Positions 1-8,454 of a stretch of 59,568 nucleotides of DNA are shown here, piece by piece. The notes below the pieces were generated by a model that was given only the letters and a program-made list of their open reading frames with translations, was not told where the DNA came from and made no database searches. Both the position numbers and the translations under genes were made by a program. This DNA is from an uncultured Bacteroidota bacterium. Lineage in GTDB: Bacteria; Bacteroidota; Bacteroidia; UBA4408. The stretch covers positions 1 to 59,568 of the forward strand of contig CAIKXD010000330.1 of assembly GCA_903831265.1 (NCBI GenBank). Reading direction: 5' to 3'. Every line of letters begins with the position of its first letter. Position 1 is the stretch's first letter.

Positions 1-215
1 GATAAGGCATCTTCTATTTTTCGTGAAACCGATGTTTCTACTTCGTTGGGTTCAGCACCTGGATAAACTGTTTTGATTACAATTACTGGCTGATTAAAGT
101 CTGGCATTAATTCGTAACTCAAATTTTTATAGCCGATAAATCCTAATAAAGTAAATACGCTGAACAGCACTATTATCAGCGAAGGGCGTTTGATTGAAAT
201 TTCTGTAATGTTCAT
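1..215 (-). CDS. RND efflux pump permease, N-terminal fragment
   Basis: Inner-membrane permease of the resistance-nodulation-division (AcrB/HAE1-like) family, which exports substrates using the proton gradient. Only about 71 N-terminal residues are inside the window; the rest lies beyond the left edge. Translation from the ATG at 215 begins MNITEISIKRPSLIIV, the usual cytoplasmic start plus first transmembrane helix. It continues with SYELMPDFNQPVIVI and PGAEPNEVE, the typical start of the first porter subdomain. It begins 12 bases after the adaptor gene and is the last visible gene of the TetR-controlled operon. Family assignment is firm; whether it moves drugs or metals cannot be told from this fragment. 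Confidence 0.9.
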   Translation of the reverse strand, partial: MNITEISIKRPSLIIVLFSVFTLLGFIGYKNLSYELMPDFNQPVIVIKTVYPGAEPNEVETSVSRKIEDAL

Positions 216-227
216 TTTTCGCTGATT

Positions 228-1292
228 TTATTTAACAGTTACATTCGCCCCGTTAAAAAGATTTATAAAGCCATTCGTTACAATTACATCACCTGCTTTT
301 AAACCACTTGACACGACTGATTTATTCTGTATCTTTTTAGAAATGACAATGTTTTGTAACATTGCTTTGCCATTTTTTACAAGGTAAACTTGTGGTTGGT
401 TTTCAGAGCCAACAATGGCAGAGGACGAAATAATGATTCCATTTTCTTGTATGTCGTTTTTCAAATTCACCTTGCCAAACATTCCTGATTTTATTTTCAA
501 ATCGGTTGTGTTATTCACAGAAAACTGAACAGGAAAACTACTTCCCATATTAGCTTTACTACCTATCATTGTAGTTTTACCCGATAATGAAATTTCGGAA
601 TAGGCGTCTGCTGATATGAAATAACTTTGATTTAATTTGAATTGGCTTAAAGCATTTTCGGGAACATTTACTGTGAATTTTAAATTTGTAATGTCCGTTA
701 TTTGAAGTAATGGAATTCCAGGTGCTGCAAATGCCCCTTCTTCACTAAGTTTTGCAGTAACTATTCCATTGAAAGGGGCTTTGATAGTTGTCTTATTTAT
801 TTGTTCTACCAAAGTAGCTTTCTGCACTTTCACGGATTTCAATCCTAATACCGATTTTTCTAATTGAACACCTTGAATTGCATCTGCTTTAGCCAAAATT
901 GTATAGCGGTTTACATCAGCTTCTAAACCTTCAATTTGCACTTCAATAGTTTGCAGTTGTAACTTTAGTATTGAATTATCCAACAGCACTAAAGGTTGAC
1001 CTTTGTTTACAACACTTCCAATATCAACCAAAACTTCATTTATCTTTCCTTGTATTTCAGCACTTAGTTTGGTTTCCTTATGTGGCTCAAATGTTCCTGA
1101 ATAAGAAAATTCGGCATTCACATTTTCAATTTGTAGAGTGTCTGCCTGAACATTAATAGCTTGTTCCTTATCGTATTGATAAACTTTATTCTGAGTAATT
1201 TCCTTGTTGCTTTTCAGTTTCAAAACAACAAGTGCAACAAGTGCAACACCTGCAATAATTCCGATTATTTTTTTCCAATTCATAATTCTCAT
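228..1292 (-). CDS. RND efflux periplasmic adaptor (membrane fusion protein)
   Basis: Adaptor of 354 residues that bridges an RND permease and an outer-membrane channel. An N-terminal anchor helix (about residues 8-24) is followed by a biotinyl-lipoyl-like half-motif (KLSAEIQGKINEVLVDIGS), a short helical hairpin (about 105-165), the second lipoyl half (TTIKAPFNGIVTAKL), and beta-barrel and membrane-proximal domains ending at a consensus-like GLKAGDVIVTNGF. No lipobox cysteine is present, so it is probably anchored by the uncleaved helix. It lies 2 bases after the TolC-like gene and 12 bases before the permease, so all three parts of the pump are made from one transcript. Confidence 0.93.
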   Translation of the reverse strand: MRIMNWKKIIGIIAGVALVALVVLKLKSNKEITQNKVYQYDKEQAINVQADTLQIENVNAEFSYSGTFEPHKETKLSAEIQGKINEVLVDIGSVVNKGQPLVLLDNSILKLQLQTIEVQIEGLEADVNRYTILAKADAIQGVQLEKSVLGLKSVKVQKATLVEQINKTTIKAPFNGIVTAKLSEEGAFAAPGIPLLQITDITNLKFTVNVPENALSQFKLNQSYFISADAYSEISLSGKTTMIGSKANMGSSFPVQFSVNNTTDLKIKSGMFGKVNLKNDIQENGIIISSSAIVGSENQPQVYLVKNGKAMLQNIVISKKIQNKSVVSSGLKAGDVIVTNGFINLFNGANVTVK

Positions 1293-1294
1293 TT

Positions 1295-2629
1295 TTAATT
1301 CTTAATTGTAAAGTTTCCAGTTAGTTTTTTAAGTTCTAAATCACCTTTTAGATAATCAATTACAGCAGACAGATAGGTTTGTTGTGCTTCTCTTAAAGCA
1401 TTGTCAGCAAGCAAAACATCTGTTAAACTTGTAGTTCCTTGTTTTTGTTGAAGAATAATTTGCTCGTAAATTGTTTGAGCCAATTTGATTTGTTCTATTG
1501 ATGTTTCAACTGATTTTTTAGCAACTTCTCTTTGCATTTTTGCATTTTGAACTTGCATATTATTTTGCTCAGAAAATAAACCGTTTTGAAGTTCATTATT
1601 TTGAAGTTCAATTTTTTTCTGATTCATTTTCCTTTGCATTACCGTCCCATTAAATAGTGGATAAGAGAGTTGAATACCTGCAAAACCAATAGGATAGAAT
1701 TTTAGAAAATCATTCGGTTGCTTGTCATATCCAAAACCCGTTGTTCCATACATTCCAATAAGATTTAGCGAAGGAATAAACCTTGATTTGTTTAACGTGC
1801 TCAGTTCACGCAACAATAAGCGGTTTTGAGTTTTTATGATACGAATATCTAAAATTGATGAAGTTGTATATTCATTTGTGTTTTGATATTGAATGTTCGC
1901 TTCAATTTGTAGATTTTGTTTAATGGAAATACCCATTGCAAATTTCAAAGCATTTAGAACTTGCTCGTATTTACTACTTATATTTTCCTTTTGCGTGGTT
2001 AATTGGGAGACCTGCAATTTCACCTTGCTTACATCAGTTCCTTTGGCAAGCAATTGTTCGTTGAGTAGTTGGATATTTTTTAGCAGTCTTTCAGCATTTG
2101 CAACGTTGCTGTCGATAAAAGCCAATTGATTATGTAAAATTTGTGCATTGTAATACATATTGGAAATTTCAAAAAATATTTGCTCTTCAGTTTTTAGGTA
2201 TTGTAATTCCGTCAATTCCGATGCTATCTTAGTAGTTTGTATTGCTCCGTAAATTTGCGGATTATACAAAGGCATTGACAATTGTAAGTTTGCATTGATA
2301 TTGTGCGGAACACCAAACTGAGCTTCTTTAAATTGCCCTTCCGGAGCTATTGGGTTAAAAGTGGATAATGGCATTAACTGGTAAGGCAGATTAGTGAAAT
2401 ACTTGTAATCTGCATTCGCTGTTATTTTCGGAATTAAATTTGCTTTTGCTTCCTTTTCTTTTTGTTCACTAATAGTAATATTGTTTCTGCCCATTTGCAG
2501 TTTTTTGTTATGAACTTTTGCTGTGTCAATACACTGTTGGATTGTCCACAATTGTGCGTGTGCAGACTGAGCTCCTATTGTTGAAAGCAATAGGATTAGA
2601 TAAAGTATGTGAATGTTTACTAACTTCAT
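1295..2629 (-). CDS. TolC-family outer membrane efflux channel
   Basis: Outer-membrane channel of 444 residues. A signal peptide covers about residues 1-25 (ending AQSAHAQ). Two internally repeated halves follow, rich in long amphipathic helices (for example around 180-230 and 340-420) separated by beta segments with the aromatic and glycine pattern seen in TolC/OprM proteins. The length is normal for the family. The gene is sandwiched between the cupin and adaptor genes with 14 and 2 base gaps, consistent with a tripartite pump operon. No acylation cysteine is seen after the signal peptide. Confidence 0.9.
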   Translation of the reverse strand: MKLVNIHILYLILLLSTIGAQSAHAQLWTIQQCIDTAKVHNKKLQMGRNNITISEQKEKEAKANLIPKITANADYKYFTNLPYQLMPLSTFNPIAPEGQFKEAQFGVPHNINANLQLSMPLYNPQIYGAIQTTKIASELTELQYLKTEEQIFFEISNMYYNAQILHNQLAFIDSNVANAERLLKNIQLLNEQLLAKGTDVSKVKLQVSQLTTQKENISSKYEQVLNALKFAMGISIKQNLQIEANIQYQNTNEYTTSSILDIRIIKTQNRLLLRELSTLNKSRFIPSLNLIGMYGTTGFGYDKQPNDFLKFYPIGFAGIQLSYPLFNGTVMQRKMNQKKIELQNNELQNGLFSEQNNMQVQNAKMQREVAKKSVETSIEQIKLAQTIYEQIILQQKQGTTSLTDVLLADNALREAQQTYLSAVIDYLKGDLELKKLTGNFTIKN

Positions 2630-2643
2630 TGGTCAATTTTTTT

Positions 2644-2931
2644 TTACTTGATGAGTATTAATTGACTTTCCACTTTTCCTTCAACCCAATGTTTTACCAT
2701 GGATTCAATATTTACATAATCACCAGTAAGTAGTGCTTCTTTTACACCATTTTCATTTTCAAAAATCACTTCCCCTTCCACACAAATCAAAAGAGCTGGA
2801 GTTTTGGTAATATGTTCTTTTAATTTTTCGCCTTGCAAAATTTGTATGGCAGTGGCATTTCCTAATTCGCTTTTAAAAAGAGAAGTTGCTGAAACTGGTT
2901 TTTCGCGAGTGTGTAATTCTTTTATGTTCAT
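2644..2931 (-). CDS. Small cupin-domain protein in the efflux operon
   Basis: Single-domain protein of 95 residues predicted to fold as a small beta-barrel (cupin/RmlC-like). The pattern is a strand-rich core with TPALLICVEGEVIFENENG, then LTGDYVNIESMVKHWVEG. The second motif keeps a histidine (KHWVEG), but the first HxH typical of metal-binding cupins is not obvious, so metal binding is uncertain. Its start codon overlaps the stop of the preceding gene by four bases (ATGA type), implying translational coupling. A ligand-sensing or detoxifying role next to the pump is only a guess. Confidence 0.75.
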   Translation of the reverse strand: MNIKELHTREKPVSATSLFKSELGNATAIQILQGEKLKEHITKTPALLICVEGEVIFENENGVKEALLTGDYVNIESMVKHWVEGKVESQLILIK

Positions 2932-3785
2932 TGGAAGTATTGATTAAATGCTGTGAATGAAGTTTGAATGCTATCAAAATGCTTCGATGCTTCGGTTTCG
3001 TCTTTAGCTTCTGAAAGTTTCTTTACCATATCAATGTATGGCATTAGCCATTTGTGCAGTTCATCGTGGGCTTTTCCTTTCATTGTGCAATTGGTAGTAA
3101 GCAAATCAATGTTGGATTGCAATTTTTCATCTAATGATTTGTAATCTTTTTGCTCAACCTTAGTAAAGGAAATAACCTCGTTTTCCATACTGCGAATATG
3201 AGTTATCATATTGGCATCAACTTTCCATTTTTCTCCATTGTTAAGCTCGATGGTTTGAATTTCATCGTTGTGCTGATGTTCTTCGTGAGTAACGGTTTCG
3301 GTTTGCTCTTTTGCTTTTTCGTAAGAAGTATCACCACAACCGAAAAGGAACAAACTGATTACTGTAAGTGAAATTGTTTTCTTTTTAATATTTTTTTCTT
3401 TTGTGATTGTGAAATATGCAATGATTGCAAATAAAAGGGTTACGGAAATTCTAAAAATCATTGCACCGATCGTTTTTGTTTCATAAATACCACCTGAATT
3501 TGCATGAAGTTTAAGACCGATAAAAGCTGCTATCAGTATAAGTGCTGAAATCCATAAGTGTGTGGCCGTCCATTTTTTGTTTTTAATAAACCCATAAGCT
3601 GCAAAAAGATATAGAATGCTACTGATGAAATTTGACCAAACCACAAACAGAACATAATTTCCCTCTTTGGCTCTAATACCAAACAAATCAAATATGACAG
3701 ATGTGCTTAGAAAGAAAGTTAATAATGCAAAAATTGTAAGAATTACTGCTGCTATTTTTGAAATAAGGCTTTTCATATGATGCAT
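2928..3785 (-). CDS. Fused membrane protein / lipoprotein-like protein
   Basis: Unusual 285-residue protein. Residues about 1-130 contain four hydrophobic helices (near 8-28, 45-63, 75-92 and 108-126), like a small stand-alone membrane protein. After ITKEKN the sequence becomes KKKTISLTVISLFLFGCG, which looks exactly like the signal peptide and lipobox of a separate lipoprotein. It is followed by a charged linker with HEEHQH and a helical C-terminal domain (about 185-285). The second part reads as a protein whose start codon has become ATT and whose upstream stop is lost. It could be a true fusion, two proteins with a rare ATT start, or a sequencing error. It is second in the efflux operon, 4 bases after the TetR gene. 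Confidence 0.7.
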   Translation of the reverse strand: MHHMKSLISKIAAVILTIFALLTFFLSTSVIFDLFGIRAKEGNYVLFVVWSNFISSILYLFAAYGFIKNKKWTATHLWISALILIAAFIGLKLHANSGGIYETKTIGAMIFRISVTLLFAIIAYFTITKEKNIKKKTISLTVISLFLFGCGDTSYEKAKEQTETVTHEEHQHNDEIQTIELNNGEKWKVDANMITHIRSMENEVISFTKVEQKDYKSLDEKLQSNIDLLTTNCTMKGKAHDELHKWLMPYIDMVKKLSEAKDETEASKHFDSIQTSFTAFNQYFQ

Positions 3786-3789
3786 TTTA

Positions 3790-4392
3790 CTAATTACTTT
3801 GTAGCATTTTTAATATCCCTTTCAATACTTTATTCCCGTCTCTAATTAAATCAGATTTATGACCCGATAATTTCCATTTAAGAACCGTAATTCGCATACC
3901 GCCCATTATAATTGTTGTTGTTGTTGAAACACCCACTATCTTGCTGAAAGATCCATCTGATTGACCTTTTTTCACAATACTTTCTATATCATTTTGCATT
4001 AATTCCATCATTGATGAAACGGTAGAAGATAATTCTTTATTAAACTGAAAAATGCTTTCAGAAAAGATAACGCTTACGATGGAAGGCTTCGCTACAAATG
4101 TTTTTAATTGGGAATCAAACAGGGCTATTAATAATTCAGAAGGGCTTTTATCTTTATTTGTCAAGATTATTGCTAACCGCACTTTCATTTCTTCTATAAA
4201 ATAAGTTAGTAAGCCCAGCAAAATATCATTTTTACTCTTAAAATGGCGATATAATGCCGCTTCAGATAAATTTAAATCAGCAGCAAGTGTTTTAATTGTT
4301 AAATCCTGAATACCATGCTCATCAATTCTCTTGGTAGCAGCTTCAATAATTTCTATTTGTCTATCTGAGAATTTAGTGTTTTTCATTTTCAA
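3790..4392 (-). CDS. TetR/AcrR-family transcriptional regulator
   Basis: Repressor-type regulator of 200 residues. The N-terminal helix-turn-helix is clear: LTIKTLAADLNLSEAALYRH then FKSKNDIL, about residues 25-60. The remaining helices form a ligand-binding and dimerisation domain without recognisable specificity. It is the first gene of the efflux operon rather than being divergently transcribed. A palindrome at 4425-4440, just downstream of the promoter -7 box, is a plausible binding site, so the protein probably represses its own operon. The start is taken at the first methionine; a second methionine two codons later is equally possible. Confidence 0.92.
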   Translation of the reverse strand: MKMKNTKFSDRQIEIIEAATKRIDEHGIQDLTIKTLAADLNLSEAALYRHFKSKNDILLGLLTYFIEEMKVRLAIILTNKDKSPSELLIALFDSQLKTFVAKPSIVSVIFSESIFQFNKELSSTVSSMMELMQNDIESIVKKGQSDGSFSKIVGVSTTTTIIMGGMRITVLKWKLSGHKSDLIRDGNKVLKGILKMLQSN

Positions 4393-4424
4393 GTTTTATT
4401 TTATAAATGACTTCAGATATGTAA

Positions 4425-4440
4425 GTAAGTATTCGCTCAC
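4425..4440 (-). promoter_or_regulatory. Likely TetR operator
   Basis: On the minus strand the sequence GTGAGCGAATACTTAC is an imperfect dyad (half-sites GTGAGC and ACTTAC, the latter being GTAAGT reversed). It resembles the GAGTGAATACTCACTC-type sites of many TetR-family repressors. It abuts the -7 box and would cover the transcription start. A further GTAA half-site overlaps on the gene side. The assignment rests on position and symmetry. Confidence 0.55.
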
Positions 4441-4471
4441 AAAGATAATTGAATTTTATTTGCTCTTGCAA
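4440..4471 (-). promoter_or_regulatory. Promoter of the TetR-efflux operon
   Basis: The minus strand carries TATCTTTG (4447-4440), an exact match to the Bacteroidota -7 consensus TAnnTTTG. A CTTGC sequence about 20 bases upstream (near 4467-4471) can serve as the -33 TTG element. It lies 48 bases upstream of the TetR start codon. Confidence 0.65.
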
Positions 4472-4537
4472 GTATTTTTAAAGATATTTCAAATTTATTA
4501 AAAAAAATCATAAAGTGCGTTGGGAATTGGCCCCTGT

Positions 4538-4565
4538 AAAACCGAAGTTGTGCTTCGGATTTTTT
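4538..4565 (+). terminator. Hairpin with T-run, unassigned
   Basis: CCGAAG at 4542-4547 pairs with CTTCGG at 4553-4558 across a five-base loop, flanked by AAAA and followed by ATTTTTT. Read on the plus strand this is a good intrinsic terminator, and it could also act weakly on the minus strand. No plus-strand gene precedes it, so it may end a small unannotated RNA or be a relic. Confidence 0.55.
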
Positions 4566-4872
4566 AATTGTTAGAGTGCCGATGCTTCAACATCCTCGGC
4601 TTCAAACCTCCAAATGTTTACCTTCGAACTTTTGATAGCAATTGAAAGTTTTTACCTTGCTCAATGGCCACCCTTATAATTAATTACAAAAACATACTTC
4701 GTTTAAAATATTACAACCAAAATCAACCAACATAATTGCACTAACTTATCCAACCCTCAAAATCAACCATTTTCATTCCATTACACAAACGATAACTACA
4801 AAAAACAACAAACAACAAGCCAAATCCGTCAAAACCTCTTAAATCAAACTAATTTCGACAATACCCATAAAC
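4566..4872. other. Gene-free AT-rich spacer
   Basis: Between the efflux operon and the ribosomal operon nothing coding is supported. Apart from a short GC-rich inverted repeat (GCCGA/TCGGC type, near 4577-4600), the stretch is low-complexity AT-rich DNA with scattered CAAC and AAAC runs. No TAnnTTTG box was noticed by eye. Confidence 0.5.
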
Positions 4873-4907
4873 AAAAAAGCTGTTTGGAAGTTCCAAACAG
4901 CTTTTTC
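4873..4907 (-). terminator. Intrinsic terminator of the ribosomal superoperon
   Basis: A near-perfect inverted repeat, AAAAAGCTGTTTGGAA against TTCCAAACAGCTTTTT with a single central base, gives a long stem with a T-run on the outgoing side. It begins about 24 bases after the rplQ stop codon and closes the long minus-strand ribosomal transcript. The symmetric A/T flanks would also let it stop transcription from the other side. Confidence 0.9.
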
Positions 4908-4930
4908 TCATTAACCAATATAACCTAAAT

Positions 4931-5464
4931 TTATTCTTTATTATCGTCTTTCTTTTTTGCTCTAGGAGCTCTTTTCGGCTTTTCTTCAGAAGCAGTATCA
5001 TCAGATGATGTCGCGGCATCAGCAGTTCCATCTTCTTTCTTGGCACCACGACTTCTACGTGTAGCTTTTTTAACCGGAGCTGCTTTAGGCGTATCCTGTA
5101 TAAATTCGTTGAAATCAACTAATTCAATCATACACATTTCAGCATTATCTCCTAAACGAGTGCCAGTTTTTAATATTCTGGTGTAACCACCAGCACGTGT
5201 TGCAACCTTAACTCCAACTTCGCGGAACAAAGCAGCTACAGCTTCTTTTTGCTTTAAATAAGCAAATACTGTTCTACGGCTATGTGTAGTATCGTTTTTT
5301 GATTTTGTAATTAATGGCTCAACATAAGTACGCAAAGCTTTTGCTTTAGCAACTGTAGTGTTGATACGCTTGTGCATAATTAATGAGCATGCCATGTTCG
5401 CCATCATTGCCTTACGATGCGAGTTTGTTCTGCCTAAGTGGTTTAATTTTTTTCCGTGTCTCAT
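4931..5464 (-). CDS. rplQ: 50S ribosomal protein L17
   Basis: Large-subunit protein near the exit of the peptide tunnel. The start [12 protein letters not shown] and the following [12 protein letters not shown] are hallmark L17 sequence. The conserved core ends near residue 120. Residues about 130-177 form an Ala/Lys/Asp/Glu-rich tail (ending KKKDDNKE) absent from the shorter E. coli protein. It is the last gene of the superoperon, 78 bases after rpoA, with the terminator directly downstream. An overlapping reading frame in the tail is a shadow. Confidence 0.98.
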   Translation of the reverse strand: MRHGKKLNHLGRTNSHRKAMMANMACSLIMHKRINTTVAKAKALRTYVEPLITKSKNDTTHSRRTVFAYLKQKEAVAALFREVGVKVATRAGGYTRILKTGTRLGDNAEMCMIELVDFNEFIQDTPKAAPVKKATRRSRGAKKEDGTADAATSSDDTASEEKPKRAPRAKKKDDNKE

Positions 5465-5510
5465 TGTTTTAATTTAAAAATTTGAAATTAGTCAATTACA
5501 AGTCATTGCT

Positions 5511-5542
5511 TAATTGTTGAATTGTCTAATTGTCAAATTGAT
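5511..5542. repeat. Short AATTG-type tandem-like run
   Basis: The rpoA-rplQ spacer contains four imperfect copies of an AATTGT(C/T) unit in a row, each 7-9 bases apart. It is low-complexity and without a clear role; possibly replication slippage. Confidence 0.4.
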
Positions 5543-6535
5543 TTAGTCTTTATCTAGTTTATATTTTGCAACATTCATTCCAAACTGTAGGTTCTTTGAA
5601 GCTACAAGCTCTTCTAATTCGGTCAATGACTTCTTACCGAAATTTCTGAATTTCAATAGGTCATTTTTGTTAAAAGCAACAAGCTCACCTAAGGTTTCAA
5701 CATCAGCAGCTTTCAAACAATTTAATGCACGAACAGATAAATCCATGTCATATAATTTTGTTTTAAGTAATTGACGCATGTGCAATGAATGCTCATCAAA
5801 CTCTTCAGTTTCCTTTTTCTCTTCAACATCCAATGTGATACGCTCATCTGAGAATAACATAAAATGGTGAATTAAAATTTTGGCTGCTTCTTTTAATGCT
5901 TCTTTTGGATGAATAGAGCCATCAGTGGTAATATCGATGATCAATTTTTCGTAATCCGTTTTTTGTTCCACACGAAAATTCTCAACACTATATTTTACAT
6001 TTTTTATGGGAGTGTAAATAGCATCAATTGGAATTAAACCAGCTACTGCGTTGTTTGGCTTATTTTCATCAGCCGGCACATAACCTCTTCCTTTTTCAAT
6101 CATCATTTCAATCTTCAACTTCACGCTACTTTCCATGTTACAGATCACTAGATCTGGATTCAACACTTGAAAACCTGAAGTAAACTTACCTATATCACCC
6201 GCAGAGAACGTGCTTTTTCCGCTAACGCTAACAACTAAACGCTCGTTTTCAGTACCATCGATTTGTTTTTTAAAACGTACTTGCTTTAGGTTTAAGATAA
6301 TTTCTGTTACATCTTCCACCACACCTTTGATAGTAGAAAATTCATGATCAACTCCTTCTATTTTGATGTAAGTGATCGCAAAACCTTCAAGAGATGAAAG
6401 TAAAATTCTTCTGAGGGCATTTCCCACAGTAATACCATATCCGGGCTCTAACGGACGAAATTCAAATTGACCTTCATGATCAGTTGAATTAAGCATGATT
6501 ACCTTATCAGGTCTTTGGAATGCTAATATTGCCAT
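5543..6535 (-). CDS. rpoA: RNA polymerase alpha subunit
   Basis: Alpha subunit (330 residues) that nucleates RNA polymerase assembly and contacts activators and UP elements. The N-terminal domain carries [20 protein letters not shown] (residues about 31-50), the assembly signature. The C-terminal domain (about 255-320) has the helix-hairpin-helix [12 protein letters not shown]. The length is normal. It sits between rpsD and rplQ as in most bacteria, with a 42-base gap after rpsD. Confidence 0.98.
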   Translation of the reverse strand: MAILAFQRPDKVIMLNSTDHEGQFEFRPLEPGYGITVGNALRRILLSSLEGFAITYIKIEGVDHEFSTIKGVVEDVTEIILNLKQVRFKKQIDGTENERLVVSVSGKSTFSAGDIGKFTSGFQVLNPDLVICNMESSVKLKIEMMIEKGRGYVPADENKPNNAVAGLIPIDAIYTPIKNVKYSVENFRVEQKTDYEKLIIDITTDGSIHPKEALKEAAKILIHHFMLFSDERITLDVEEKKETEEFDEHSLHMRQLLKTKLYDMDLSVRALNCLKAADVETLGELVAFNKNDLLKFRNFGKKSLTELEELVASKNLQFGMNVAKYKLDKD

Positions 6536-6577
6536 TGGTGTATATTATGTTTAATTTAAATGTTATTTTTAACCTAA

Positions 6578-7183
6578 TTAACGTGAGTACAATTCCACTA
6601 TTAATTGCTCTTTAATATTCTCAGGAACTTCAGCACGTGCAGGTACCGCAATAAGTTTACCTTCGTTTTTATCTCCATTCCAGTCTAACCAAGGGAAAGA
6701 ACGACTTGTGGAAGCAATAGAATGATTAATTACCTCTAAGCTTTTTGATTTTTCACGAATTGCAACAACATCTCCAACTTTTAAAGTGTAAGAAGGAATA
6801 TTAACTACCTTGCCGTTCACAGTAATATGACGATGAGAAACGATCTGACGAGCTGCCATTCTTGTTGGAGCAATGCCAAGGCGATAAACTGTATTGTCTA
6901 ATCTCAACTCAATCAATTGAATTAAAACCTCACCAGTTACACCATGGGCTCTGGAAGCGCGATCGAAGATGTTCGCAAATTGCTTCTCCAATATACCGTA
7001 GGTATATTTAGCTTTTTGCTTCTCTTGTAACTGAACAGCATATTCAGATTGCTTGGCACGTTTTTTCGCCAATCCATGCATTCCTGGTGGGTAATTCTTT
7101 TTTTCTAATGCTTTATCAGGACCAAAAATCGGTTCTCTGAATTTTCTTGCAATTTTTGACTGAGGGCCTCTATACCTTGCCAT
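6578..7183 (-). CDS. rpsD: 30S ribosomal protein S4
   Basis: Primary 16S rRNA-binding protein (201 residues). It starts [20 protein letters not shown] and has the S4 RNA-binding fold [20 protein letters not shown] followed by [15 protein letters not shown]. The N-terminus lacks the four-cysteine zinc knuckle of some S4 proteins, so this is the zinc-independent form. In enterobacteria S4 represses the alpha operon; no matching RNA pseudoknot was recognised here. Confidence 0.98.
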   Translation of the reverse strand: MARYRGPQSKIARKFREPIFGPDKALEKKNYPPGMHGLAKKRAKQSEYAVQLQEKQKAKYTYGILEKQFANIFDRASRAHGVTGEVLIQLIELRLDNTVYRLGIAPTRMAARQIVSHRHITVNGKVVNIPSYTLKVGDVVAIREKSKSLEVINHSIASTSRSFPWLDWNGDKNEGKLIAVPARAEVPENIKEQLIVELYSR

Positions 7184-7236
7184 TTCTTATATAATTAAAT
7201 GAAATACTAAATCTTATTTGTTTTATTTACTTCAGA

Positions 7237-7626
7237 CTAAACTCTTCTTCTTTTAGCTGGACGACAGCCGTTATGAGGAATTGGAGTAATGTCCATTATT
7301 TCTGTTACTTCAATACCAGAGTTAGAAATACTTCTAATTGCTGACTCTCTTCCGGCACCGGGACCTTTTACAAAAACTTTTACTTTTCTCAATCCTGCTT
7401 CATGAGCAACTTTTGAACAATCTTCTCCAGCCATTTGAGCTGCATAAGGAGTGTTTTTCTTTGAGCCTTTAAAACCCATTTTCCCTGCCGATGACCAAGA
7501 TATAACCTCACCCTTATGGTTAGTTAGAGAAATGATTATATTGTTAAAAGTAGCATTGATATGAGCTTCTCCGCTTGGATCAACATTTACTACTCTCTTC
7601 TTGGCTGTTTTTACTGATTTTGCCAT
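7237..7626 (-). CDS. rpsK: 30S ribosomal protein S11
   Basis: Platform protein of the 30S subunit (129 residues) near the Shine-Dalgarno/anti-Shine-Dalgarno helix. Family sequence is clear: [32 protein letters not shown], and the basic C-terminus [12 protein letters not shown]. It lies 31 bases after rpsM in the alpha-type order rpsM-rpsK-rpsD-rpoA-rplQ. Confidence 0.98.
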   Translation of the reverse strand: MAKSVKTAKKRVVNVDPSGEAHINATFNNIIISLTNHKGEVISWSSAGKMGFKGSKKNTPYAAQMAGEDCSKVAHEAGLRKVKVFVKGPGAGRESAIRSISNSGIEVTEIMDITPIPHNGCRPAKRRRV

Positions 7627-7657
7627 TTTAAATTAATAGTTTAATTTCCGTTAAATA

Positions 7658-8035
7658 TTATTTAGTTACCTTTTTCTTATTAGCAACTGTCTTCTTTTTA
7701 CCTTTTCGAGTACGAGCGTTGTTTTTAGTCGTTTGCCCTCTTACAGGTAAACCAACACGGTGACGAACTCCTCTGTAGCAACCTATGTCCATTAAGCGCT
7801 TAATGCTCAATTGAACTTCGGAGCGAAGAGAACCTTCAACCTTATAATTATCATTGATGATATTACGGATTTTTGTGAGTTGCTCGTCATTCCATTCTTG
7901 AACCTTAGTGTTCCAATCAACACCTGCTTCAGATAAAATTGACTGTGCAGTTCTTCTGCCAATCCCGTAAATATAGGTTAATCCTATTTCACCTCTTTTG
8001 TTTTTTGGTAAATCAATACCCGAAATTCTTGCCAT
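7658..8035 (-). CDS. rpsM: 30S ribosomal protein S13
   Basis: Head protein of the 30S subunit (125 residues) that contacts the P-site tRNA and L5. It begins [20 protein letters not shown] and contains [11 protein letters not shown] and [14 protein letters not shown] with [10 protein letters not shown]. The last 15 residues are a lysine tail ([13 protein letters not shown]) typical of the tRNA-contacting extension. Confidence 0.98.
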   Translation of the reverse strand: MARISGIDLPKNKRGEIGLTYIYGIGRRTAQSILSEAGVDWNTKVQEWNDEQLTKIRNIINDNYKVEGSLRSEVQLSIKRLMDIGCYRGVRHRVGLPVRGQTTKNNARTRKGKKKTVANKKKVTK

Positions 8036-8067
8036 TGCTGTAAGTGATATCTATTTAATAAAATCTT

Positions 8068-8184
8068 TTATCCTTGTCTTTGTTTAAACTTAGGATTCTT
8101 CTTGTTAATAACATACAAGCGTCCTTTTCGACGTACAATTTTGCACTCAACGCTTCTTTTTTTAATTGATGCTCTTACTTTCAT
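8068..8184 (-). CDS. rpmJ: 50S ribosomal protein L36
   Basis: 38-residue protein found by reading the minus strand between infA and rpsM. It begins [20 protein letters not shown] and ends NPKFKQRQG. Only one of the usual zinc ligands (the cysteine at 14) remains, so this is the zinc-free type of L36. The start ATG is at 8184 and the TAA stop at 8070-8068. Its place after infA matches the canonical spc/alpha junction. Confidence 0.96.
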   Translation of the reverse strand: MKVRASIKKRSVECKIVRRKGRLYVINKKNPKFKQRQG

Positions 8185-8229
8185 TTTTTTGTTTTTTATA
8201 GCATGCTACCAATATCTCAATTGGTCAAA

Positions 8230-8448
8230 TTATTTATATCTAAATGAAATTCTTCCTTTTGTTAAATCATAGGGACTCATTTCAACTTTTACTTTATCTC
8301 CTGGTAGTATTCTGATGTAATGCATCCTCATTTTACCTGAAATATGCGCAGTAATTACATGTCCATTTTCTAATTCTACACGAAACATAGCATTACTTAA
8401 CGCTTCTATTATTGTTCCATCTTGTTCTATTGATGACTGTTTAGGCAT
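8230..8448 (-). CDS. infA: Translation initiation factor IF-1
   Basis: Single OB-fold protein (72 residues) that binds the 30S A site during initiation. It starts [20 protein letters not shown] and contains the signature [20 protein letters not shown] and [20 protein letters not shown], ending RISFRYK. It lies 6 bases after map and 45 bases before rpmJ. Confidence 0.98.
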   Translation of the reverse strand: MPKQSSIEQDGTIIEALSNAMFRVELENGHVITAHISGKMRMHYIRILPGDKVKVEMSPYDLTKGRISFRYK

Positions 8449-8454
8449 CTATTA

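Noticed and set aside
4849-5118. 89-residue minus-strand frame overlapping the rplQ tail and terminator
   Set aside because: Shadow of the lysine-rich L17 tail, crossing the terminator hairpin.
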